A stretch of DNA of 5,647 bases from Candidatus Bathyarchaeota archaeon (GTDB taxonomy: Archaea; Thermoproteota; Bathyarchaeia; 40CM-2-53-6; FEN-987). Both the position numbers and the translations under genes were made by a program. Under the pieces are notes generated by a model, which saw only the letters and a list, made by a program, of their open reading frames with translations, did not search any database and was not told where the DNA came from. Within the stretch, counting starts at the first letter, position 1. Each line of letters begins with the position of its first letter. Positions 1 to 4,527 of the stretch are shown piece by piece. The stretch covers positions 1-5,647 of the forward strand of contig PMBQ01000068.1 of the NCBI GenBank assembly GCA_003152955.1, given 5' to 3'.

Positions 1-38
1 TTGAAGAAGATGCCGCCGATGCCAGTGACTCTTTTCAT
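1..38 (-). CDS. VOC (glyoxalase/bleomycin-resistance-like) family protein, N-terminus only
   Basis: Only the first 12 complete codons are in the window; the gene runs off the left edge. The ATG is at 38-36 and is preceded by a strong Shine-Dalgarno sequence, GGAGG, at 47-43 with a short spacer. The translation MKRVTGIGGIFF resembles the usual opening of VOC-superfamily proteins annotated as glyoxalase/bleomycin resistance proteins, where 'VTGIGGIFF' forms the first strand of the first beta-alpha-beta-beta-beta module. Members bind a metal and act on small molecules in the cytoplasm; the substrate cannot be predicted from this stub. The family call rests on memory of that opening and on 12 residues, so it is tentative. 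The start codon and gene direction are firmer than the family. It would be read away from the rest of the window, and a perfect inverted repeat lies in its leader at 65-81. Confidence 0.55.
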   Translation of the reverse strand, partial: MKRVTGIGGIFF

Positions 39-64
39 GTGACCTCCGATGCAGGGTGGTGGTG

Positions 65-81
65 AGAAGAATGTTTCTTCT
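65..81. promoter_or_regulatory. perfect 7-bp inverted repeat in the leader of the VOC-like gene
   Basis: AGAAGAA and TTCTTCT are exact reverse complements separated by TGT. The element sits 27 bases upstream of the start codon at 38, on the minus-strand transcript. It could be an operator half-site pair or a leader hairpin. There is no T-run after it on the minus strand, so it is not a typical terminator. The sequence shows the symmetry; the role is inference. Confidence 0.35.
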
Positions 82-180
82 GCGGCCTAACTGTGATTAG
101 ACGTTGATCGTATTACACAAAAAGGAGTGCTTCCGTGCAATTGACTGAGATCTAAACAGCTGACTGGGTGTGATAGACGT

Positions 181-641
181 TCACACTGCAACGTTGCACG
201 CCGTACTGGTGAAATGGACAGCGATTTCATTCGACGATTCTGTAGCCACGAGCTTTCGTTGAGAATTTACAGAGAAAAAGGGGGAAATCAACGCGTCTCC
301 TGGGTCTTCGGATCCTTTAGTAGGTCTGGACTTTTTCTCGACTTTGCCTTCAAAAGCTCACCCCCTCCCTGTTTTTCTTCAGGTACCTTATTCAGTCTCT
401 CCTATGTTTCCAATGGGTTCGTGCCAATTTCCAGCGTGTTTTCGGCATGGGAAAGGGTGGTTCTTGACTGTTCAGAATCAAAATGAGGCATGGGGCGGAT
501 CCTAGTGAATGCCCAAAAACAAAGAAATATGATCTTCCAACCCTCCGGGGAACGACGCCTACACTTCTCTTTCGGGCGCGGAAAGTCTAATGAATAATCC
601 GCTTCATTTGATTCAAACAGATGAACCCCGAGCCGGAGAAG
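181..641 (-). pseudogene. decayed minus-strand gene of unknown function (tRNA-distal copy)
   Basis: In one minus-strand frame the sequence is open from 641 to 291 except for a single TAG at 404-402. A second frame, open from 357 to a TGA at 183-181, continues with protein-like sequence (for example 'VNSQRKLVATESSNEIAVHF'). A frameshift in the G-rich run around 361-370 would join the two. An internal ATG at 491-489 has an AGGA upstream. At 587-525 the frame reads DF....E...RRSPEG....F, which aligns with DF....E...RRPEG....F in the related copy at 4120-4061. The match includes synonymous changes at the Pro, Glu and Gly codons and a three-base in-frame indel, which supports real coding ancestry. 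I do not recognise the family. The plus-strand open frame at 214-486 is the antisense shadow. It could also be noncoding DNA that happens to be open. Confidence 0.3.
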
Positions 642-995
642 TCAAGTGACATCATCCCGAATCAAAGAATATCCACTTAAGAGTCGTCTTCAAAGACCTC
701 GTATCGGATCGGGCGGTGTCGCAGGTAAAAGCCCGACGACTTTTATGTGCGACTGGAGACGTAAGAGCGGAAGGAAGGAAAAGTGGGAATATTTCCTTCC
801 ACATTGTTTCCGCGCGGGAATACCTGTAGAGGAATTTCGGGCCAGGAGAACAGACCGGGGCAACCGGGGAGGGAAAGTCGGTGCAGGGAGAGGGTGCGGG
901 GAAGCACCTGCGGTTGAAGACTCTGTAGCAGCTCCTCAACAAACGCAGAGATTAACATCAGGAGTTGGCTGTGACTCGAAGACCTTCGCAAGAGA

Positions 996-1007
996 TCGGA
1001 ATTCCGA
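996..1007. repeat. palindrome TCGGAATTCCGA beside the tRNA fragment
   Basis: This perfect 12-base palindrome lies 25 bases beyond the 3' end of the tRNA-Val fragment. The equivalent position beside the intact tRNA (4500-4514) also holds a perfect palindrome with the same TCGGA...TCCGA arms, although the centres differ in length. No T-run follows on the minus strand, so a rho-independent terminator is unlikely. It may be a recombinase accessory site or a remnant of a tRNA transcript end. The function is inferred only from position and conservation of symmetry. Confidence 0.35.
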
Positions 1008-1032
1008 ACCACAAGCACAGAGATACTCGTTG

Positions 1033-1076
1033 TGGACGCTGCTGGGGTCGAACCAGCGACCTTACGCGTGTGAGGC
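1033..1076 (-). repeat. tRNA-Val 3'-fragment, attachment-site-like (attR type)
   Basis: These 44 bases are identical to the 3' part of the intact tRNA-Val at 4528-4571, and three more matching bases extend past the 3' end (1030-1076 equals 4525-4571). The match begins two bases before the anticodon loop and runs through the anticodon CAC, variable loop and T arm to the discriminator base. It then stops abruptly. The 5' half of a tRNA (acceptor 5' strand, D arm) is absent, so this piece cannot make a tRNA. Anticodon-loop-to-3'-end duplications are the standard attachment core of tyrosine-recombinase elements that integrate into tRNA genes. The junction falls in the 10-base palindrome TGAGGCCTCA at 1071-1080. 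Confidence 0.8.
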
Positions 1077-1187
1077 CTCAGCCAGAATACGTTACGACAC
1101 TGCCAAGACAATATCAAGATTGGAAAGACGCTCAGAACTCCCGTATTCGAATCCGACCGTGAGAAGTACGCTGCCCACCACCACTCC

Positions 1188-1220
1188 TTGCATATGTCCT
1201 AATCTGGTACTAATTTGTAC
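1188..1220 (+). promoter_or_regulatory. promoter and operator of the toxin-antitoxin pair
   Basis: TTGCAT (1188-1193) and TAATTT (1211-1216) are 17 bases apart, a good sigma-70-like layout, giving a leader of about 16 bases before the antitoxin ATG at 1239. The near-perfect palindrome GTACTAATTTGTAC (1207-1220, one mismatched pair) covers the -10 box. That is where Phd/YefM-type antitoxins usually bind to repress their own operon. The promoter is predicted from the sequence alone; autoregulation is family knowledge applied to this palindrome. Confidence 0.5.
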
Positions 1221-1238
1221 TCAATAACAGGAGCGACA

Positions 1239-1508
1239 ATGCCAATCATCAAGTCCATTTCCAGCCTGCGACACCGTACACGAGAGATAGCGACCATCTG
1301 CCGCAAGAAGGATGAACCCGTGTATCTCACCACAAATGGTGAAGGGGATTTGGTTGTCATGACTATTGACCATTACGAACGTCTCAAAGCTCAGGTGGAC
1401 CTGTTTGAAAAACTCGGGGTTGCTCAAACCCAAGCGGCAACAGGAAAGAAAGGAATCACCCACCGACAAATGATGACGAAACTGCGTCGACGAGTTAATG
1501 CCCGGTAA
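1239..1508 (+). CDS. Phd/YefM-type antitoxin
   Basis: This 89-residue protein is a type II antitoxin expected to bind and neutralise the toxin encoded by the next gene and to repress the operon. Residues 1-47 (MPIIKSISSLRHRT... through VVMTIDHYERL) match the Phd/YefM fold. A short N-terminal strand and helix set up the DNA-binding dimer, and the 'PVYLTTNGEGDLVVM' strand pair followed by an 'HYERL' helix is characteristic. The remaining 42 residues are basic and probably disordered until they wrap around the toxin. The ATG at 1239 is chosen because AGGAG lies just upstream (1229-1233); an in-frame TTG at 1215 has no such site and would overlap the -10 box. Its stop overlaps the toxin start by 11 bases, implying translational coupling. 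It lies 162 bases from the truncated tRNA copy, near one end of the putative unit. Confidence 0.9.
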   Translation: MPIIKSISSLRHRTREIATICRKKDEPVYLTTNGEGDLVVMTIDHYERLKAQVDLFEKLGVAQTQAATGKKGITHRQMMTKLRRRVNAR

Positions 1509-1803
1509 AGCCACCCTTCGGTACCTTCCTGTTGCCCAGGATGATCTCATTTCCATTCTGGAATTCATCGCAACAGACAGTCCCCGTCGTGCCCTTTCCT
1601 TTGTCAACAGACTGGATGAACGTATCGCGCAACTTGAACTTCATCCTCTTCTGGGACGAACACCCCGACATCGGAAACTTCGTGAATATGGGTATCGGGT
1701 TCTGGTCATCGAAGCTTATCTCGTCTTCTACATTGTCCGTGGCCAGACTATCGAGATTCATCGAGTTGTCCACGGATCCCGCAATCTTGATTACCTCATC
1801 TGA
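1498..1803 (+). CDS. RelE/ParE-family toxin
   Basis: This 101-residue protein is the toxin partner of the preceding antitoxin. Residues 8-40 (RYLPVAQDDLISILEFIA... to NRLDERI) fit the RelE/ParE N-terminal strand and two helices. Residues 48-55 carry the usual 'HPLLGR' turn. Residues 67-99 (YRVLVIEAYLVFYIV, IEIHRVVHGSRNLDYL) give the central strands and the C-terminal 'H.sRN..YL' end. R67, Y74, Y78, R89, H92 and R95 are candidate active or partner-contact residues. RelE members cut mRNA on the ribosome and ParE members poison DNA gyrase; sequence reading alone does not settle which applies. The length is normal and the frame intact, so the pair looks functional. The start ATG lies inside the antitoxin gene, with only a weak ribosome binding site, consistent with coupling. 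The gene ends 45 bases before the end of the convergent gene, with no obvious terminator between them. Confidence 0.9.
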   Translation: MPGKATLRYLPVAQDDLISILEFIATDSPRRALSFVNRLDERIAQLELHPLLGRTPRHRKLREYGYRVLVIEAYLVFYIVRGQTIEIHRVVHGSRNLDYLI

Positions 1804-1848
1804 TTCTCTACGGTGGCTTCCCATTTCACTGACTTGTCGCAGATGGCC

Positions 1849-3207
1849 CTATCGGAGCAACAAAAGTCGTTTCGTCTCCACGAAATCACCCGCCTGCAGT
1901 CGATAGAAATACACCCCGCTTGCCAATCTGCTCGCATTCCAGTGCACCGTGTACTTCCCAGGCCCTTCCACCGGATTGACTATTTCTGCAACTTCTCTTC
2001 CCAACAGATCATAGATCCGCAATGTTACCTGACTGCTCACAGGTAACTGATAACTGATCTCAGTGGAAGGGTTAAAGGGATTAGGATAGTTCTGACTTAA
2101 TTGGTATTCCTTCGCTTCTATTCTCTCGCCATTCGTTATTGAAGTAAGACCGCTCAAGTCGGCGTATAGTAAAGTGAAGGGAGGTTGGAAATGGCTGTCT
2201 CCAATCGCATAGGCGACGTTGTCTTTTTTCACGATGATCACTTTTCTTAACTCTGTGTGGAGTCCTTGTAATTGAGTTTCCCAGGTTACTCCTCCATCAG
2301 TAGTTCTTAGCATTTTGCCGACATTTGTAATCCATCCGGTTTTGTGGTCAAGAAATCCGATATCCTCAAACGGACCTGAACCGATAAACTGTCTCCAGGT
2401 CCAGAGATTGCCACCGTCGGTGGTTGAATAAACAAACCCGGTACCACCGGTGAAATTCGATCCTACCGCAAATCCGCGAAGAGAGTCAACGAAGTCCACG
2501 GCTGACAGTACTGCGGTTACGGAATCCTGATAATTCCATGTTATTCCACTATCGGTAGTGTGAGCTATATAGCCCGCATCACTTGAGTATGGGGTTGCGA
2601 AACTTACAATCCAACCGAACCGACCATTTACGAACGAAACATCTGACGGGATTGGAAATGCCTTGCCCATATCACCTCCCTTGGACCAGCTTTGCCCACC
2701 GTCAGTTGTAAACCACCGGTGCGTGTTAAATGCAATACCAGAATGGACATCCCAAAAGAACAGGCTGGTAAAATAGTCTCCCCCTGGATCCACTATGTTT
2801 GATTGGGTCCATACACCACCGCCATCGCTCGTAGACAACATGACCCCAGTCCCGCTGGGCCCGCCAATTGCGCAACAATGCAAGGAATCGAATGCAACAA
2901 CTGAAGACATCCATAAGAAGTCGTCGAATTTCTTCTGAAGGGACCAATGATGACCCCCATCCATCGTCTTGAATATTCTTGTCTCCGGTTGGGATGGCGG
3001 CTTGCCACTATTCACATCGCCATCTGATACGATCCATCCAGTGTTCTTCGTGGCAAATGAAATTGCGATATTGTCAAGAAGAGTATCTCCTTGAGGGAAG
3101 GTCATCTCGATTGTTTCCCATATCTGAGCTTTGATTGTGCCGCATGCAAGGAGCACTGAGAGCAAAACGGCTGTACTCACTCTCTTGGATATTGCTGTAT
3201 TTGTCAT
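1849..3207 (-). CDS. exported Asp-box (BNR/Ycf48-like) beta-propeller protein with T9SS C-terminal sorting domain
   Basis: The protein has 452 residues. The start at 3207 is chosen because AAGGAG (3220-3215) is well placed and the signal peptide begins there; an in-frame ATG 11 codons upstream lacks such a site. Residues 1-27 form a signal peptide with a basic start, a hydrophobic core (AVLLSVLLAC) and a likely signal-peptidase-I cut after TIKA, before Q28. The Cys at 22 makes a lipoprotein a weaker alternative. Six Asp-box motifs of the form S/T-x-D-x-G-x-x-W follow at about 81-88, 126-133, 167-174, 217-224, 262-269 and 302-309, as in sialidase-like and photosystem-II-stability-factor-like propellers. 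The C-terminal domain runs from NYPNPFNP (373-380) to GVYFYRLQAGDFVETKRLLL. This is a type A T9SS sorting signal that directs the protein across the outer membrane to the surface or medium. The propeller suggests binding or scaffolding; no catalytic residues can be assigned. It is complete and lies inside the tRNA-bounded unit. Confidence 0.88.
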   Translation of the reverse strand: MTNTAISKRVSTAVLLSVLLACGTIKAQIWETIEMTFPQGDTLLDNIAISFATKNTGWIVSDGDVNSGKPPSQPETRIFKTMDGGHHWSLQKKFDDFLWMSSVVAFDSLHCCAIGGPSGTGVMLSTSDGGGVWTQSNIVDPGGDYFTSLFFWDVHSGIAFNTHRWFTTDGGQSWSKGGDMGKAFPIPSDVSFVNGRFGWIVSFATPYSSDAGYIAHTTDSGITWNYQDSVTAVLSAVDFVDSLRGFAVGSNFTGGTGFVYSTTDGGNLWTWRQFIGSGPFEDIGFLDHKTGWITNVGKMLRTTDGGVTWETQLQGLHTELRKVIIVKKDNVAYAIGDSHFQPPFTLLYADLSGLTSITNGERIEAKEYQLSQNYPNPFNPSTEISYQLPVSSQVTLRIYDLLGREVAEIVNPVEGPGKYTVHWNASRLASGVYFYRLQAGDFVETKRLLLLR

Positions 3208-3270
3208 TTCAATTCTCCTTGCACATAGCATATCCTTCACGTTGAAGCTGGCCGTGCCGCAACCGCCTCT

Positions 3271-3298
3271 ATTCTCCGCCTCCGCGAACCCGGAGAAT
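3271..3298. repeat. 8-bp inverted repeat upstream of the Asp-box gene
   Basis: ATTCTCCG (3271-3278) and CGGAGAAT (3291-3298) are exact reverse complements with a 12-base GC-rich spacer. The pair lies about 65-90 bases upstream of the Asp-box protein start on its template side. It could be an operator or a leader hairpin. There is no T-run, so it is not a standard terminator. Confidence 0.35.
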
Positions 3299-3417
3299 TG
3301 GTTTCGACCCTATCGAAGTGCCTTCCATAAATGATCACTGATTCAAGCATTGGCATGATCAAAGTCCCGATCCTCTCCTTAGAATCTGGCAGTTGATGCT
3401 ATCGAACGATCGTCAAT

Positions 3418-3468
3418 CTATTGTCGCGGCCAAATGAAATGATCACGAGAGGACTCGATCGACAATAG
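3418..3468. repeat. 9-bp inverted repeat with 33-base spacer
   Basis: CTATTGTCG (3418-3426) and CGACAATAG (3460-3468) are perfect reverse complements. The 33-base spacer is long for a hairpin, so this resembles a pair of protein-binding sites or the ends of a very small element. No coding region lies between them. Confidence 0.35.
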
Positions 3469-3570
3469 CGTAACGAGGCCTTCCGGGGGAGTGTTATGTG
3501 TGGCCGCGGTCGATGGTCGGGGACAATCCATGGGCGGGTGATAGGGGGAGAATCGTCACCGGATCGCTAG

Positions 3571-3701
3571 ATGACCACAAGCGATATCGAAGAACAGCGA
3601 AGACTCCTCAACAAGGTACATTAGCCATCTACGTTTGTCAAACTGAAGAAATTATTGTCAGTTGCATGGAGTACCTCTCAATAAGCTCGCACTTGTTCTA
3701 A
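3571..3701 (+). pseudogene. possible remnant of a small N-terminal helical domain (frameshifted)
   Basis: An ATG at 3571 opens MTTSDIEEQRRLLNKVH and meets TAG at 3622-3624. In another frame, starting at 3615, the sequence continues GTLAIYVCQTEEI and stays open to TAA at 3701. Joined by one frameshift, the pieces resemble the 'DIxEQRRLLxxxRxTLAxYLxQ' helical segment found at the N-terminus of some multidomain proteins with TIR, NACHT, CHAT or formylglycine-type effector domains. That resemblance is from memory and covers only about 25 residues. There is no effector domain here and the ribosome binding site is weak. It may equally be chance. Confidence 0.22.
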
Positions 3702-3703
3702 GA

Positions 3704-3728
3704 TTGACAGAATTCCTATCGGTGTCAA
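3704..3728. repeat. TTGACA...TGTCAA inverted repeat
   Basis: TTGACA (3704-3709) and TGTCAA (3723-3728) are inverted copies 13 bases apart. Each arm, read outward or inward, also looks like a -35 box. I cannot pair either with a good -10 box at standard spacing, so a promoter is not called. An operator-like symmetric site is possible. Confidence 0.25.
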
Positions 3729-3832
3729 GACCATTCACTAGGCAAACCTGGATGAAAATATAGACGAGACTTCGCCATTAAGAAAATGCCCCCCACTTTC
3801 TGTATCCAATCACTGCCTTAAATGGAGAACCG

Positions 3833-4441
3833 CTACCGATGTCTGTAATTGTCGCCCAAGCTTCTTGCGGAAGCAAAGCGAATCAGCTCACTGTGTATCC
3901 ATTTATCCACCAAGCTCTTCTCGAACTGATTATGCGCATCGGCAAGGGAATTCATCTCGCTCAAGACTTTCGCCCTTTGATCGCCTTTTGTCAGACCCGC
4001 GTTCTCCAAGGTATAGGCATTGAACTCCCTGAGAACGCTCTCTCTCGTTTCGGAACTGCGAAATAGAAGATAACTCCCTTCGGGACGACGATCACGCGTC
4101 TCTTCCAGTTGGACAAAGTCCTGTGAATGATTTCATTCACTTGACATCAAATGAATGAACCCCGAGCCGCCGAAGTGAAGTGATATGATCCCGGATACAA
4201 GAACATCCTCTGAGAGCTGTTGGATCGGATAGGTTTGAACTCGCAAGGCGTGCCCCGTTATTACACTTATCTGGGGCTGGAGGCGAAAGAGCGAATGCAG
4301 GAAAAGCGGAATCATTTCATCCCACTCTATTTCCGCCTGCAATTCTCGCAAAGAAATTTCAGGCCAGTAACACAGACGGGAGCACTTGAGGAGGAAAAGT
4401 TGCAGGAGAGCACCTGCGGTTGAAGACTTTGTGGCAACTCC
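3833..4441 (-). pseudogene. minus-strand gene of unknown function interrupted by one TGA (tRNA-proximal copy)
   Basis: One minus-strand frame is open from 4441 to 4136 (102 codons), has TGA at 4135-4133, and is open again from 4132 to a TAG at 3835-3833 (99 codons). The second part looks like a soluble helical protein rich in Glu, Arg, Leu and Ala, with stretches such as ESVLREFNAYTLENAGLTKG and LADAHNQFEKSLVDKW. It also shows the G-rich first codon positions typical of coding DNA. It has no acceptable start codon of its own near its beginning. The first part includes ELQAEIEWDEMIPLFLHSLF and, near the stop, GSGFIHL. Fragments align with copy A: GSGFI.L at 4195-4148 against 661-614, and DF...RRPEG...F at 4120-4061 against 587-525. 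I do not recognise the family. Best reading: a decayed gene once sited next to the tRNA. TGA recoding is possible but unsupported. A plus-strand frame at 3839-4066 overlaps it and is less likely. Confidence 0.4.
4123..4140. repeat. perfect 18-base palindromic site GTGAATGA-TT-TCATTCAC
   Basis: Two exact 8-base arms flank TT. The site overlaps the TGA (4135-4133) that breaks the minus-strand frame. The homologous place in copy A (about 588-606) keeps only a weaker version, AATGAA...TTCATT with an 8-base spacer. It may be a binding site or simply part of the decayed gene. Confidence 0.35.
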
Positions 4442-4497
4442 TCAACCAATGCGGAGATTAACATCGGGAATCTCTTGTGGTGCGAAGACTTCCGCAT
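4327..4497 (-). pseudogene. 56-codon frame with a peptide conserved in copy A
   Basis: The frame runs from ATG at 4497 (or a second ATG at 4464) to TAG at 4329-4327. Its peptide MLISALVEELPQSLQPQVL matches MLISAFVEELLQSLQPQVL encoded at 958-902 in copy A. Of seven base differences over 19 codons, five are in third positions and five are synonymous, including a TTG/CTG leucine pair. This suggests that the minus-strand frame was once under selection. Downstream, SAPVC and KFL also recur in copy A but in a shifted frame. No family is recognised, and there is no clear ribosome binding site. Its start lies inside the 3' flank of the tRNA. Confidence 0.22.
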
Positions 4498-4499
4498 AC

Positions 4500-4514
4500 A
4501 ATCGGATTCCGATT
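4500..4514. repeat. perfect palindrome just 3' of tRNA-Val
   Basis: AATCGGATTCCGATT is symmetric about its central T (seven-base arms) and lies 13 bases beyond the tRNA 3' end. The counterpart beside the tRNA fragment is at 996-1007. As RNA it could fold into a six-pair hairpin with a three-base loop, but no T-run follows on the minus strand, so it is a weak terminator candidate. A recombinase accessory site is the other option. Confidence 0.35.
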
Positions 4515-4527
4515 ACAGAAGTATTTG

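Larger units (their letters stand above)
525..1076. repeat. long diverged direct repeat, copy A (ends in the tRNA-Val fragment)
   Basis: This block can be aligned by eye, in the same orientation, with 4061-4571. Anchors are the 15-mer ATGAACCCCGAGCCG (621-635 and 4155-4169), a well-conserved stretch at 902-958 against 4408-4464 (7 differences in 57 bases), and the 47-base identical tRNA segment at its right end. Between the anchors similarity is clear but interrupted by many substitutions and small indels. Copy A is about 40 bases longer. The arrangement places the block immediately 3' of a tRNA-Val end in both copies. Minus-strand frames in this copy are broken by in-frame stops and frameshifts (for example TGA and TAA between 661 and 690 in the frame that is open in copy B), so copy A is the more decayed of the two. 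Confidence 0.75.
3208..3832. other. gene-poor interval upstream of the Asp-box gene
   Basis: No convincing intact gene is visible in about 620 bases. Open frames here are short and lack both ribosome binding sites and protein-like composition, apart from the possible remnant at 3571-3701. The interval holds several inverted repeats (3271-3298, 3418-3468, 3704-3728) and the 10-mer AAATGATCAC twice (3329-3338 and 3437-3446). The promoter of the minus-strand Asp-box gene should lie in the right-hand neighbourhood of 3221-3330, but I see no pair of boxes good enough to call. The many small symmetric elements suggest regulatory or former mobile DNA. Confidence 0.5.

Noticed and set aside
214..486. 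Plus-strand 90-codon open frame
   Set aside because: It is Ser/Phe-rich with no good ribosome binding site and lies antisense to a more protein-like minus-strand frame that shares a motif with the second repeat copy.
743..1117. Minus-strand 124-codon open frame as an intact gene
   Set aside because: It begins upstream of and reads through the tRNA fragment. Only a short internal part (902-958) is supported by comparison with the second copy, and the frame shifts relative to that copy.
1141..1165. Second tRNA-like T arm (TTCGAATCC) upstream of the toxin-antitoxin promoter
   Set aside because: The flanking bases do not pair as a T stem and no other tRNA arms are present.
646..1227. Plus-strand 193-codon open frame
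   Set aside because: It runs straight through the antisense of the tRNA-Val fragment (giving the telltale GSNQRP peptide), lacks a ribosome binding site and is not preserved in the related copy.
1215..1238. Longer antitoxin starting at TTG 1215
   Set aside because: The TTG lies in the -10 region and has no ribosome binding site, while ATG 1239 has AGGAG at the right distance and matches the family's N-terminus.
3839..4066. Plus-strand 75-codon open frame
   Set aside because: The GGAG is spaced too far from the ATG, and the minus strand over the same bases has the more coding-like codon pattern and a homologous motif in the other copy. It is not fully excluded.
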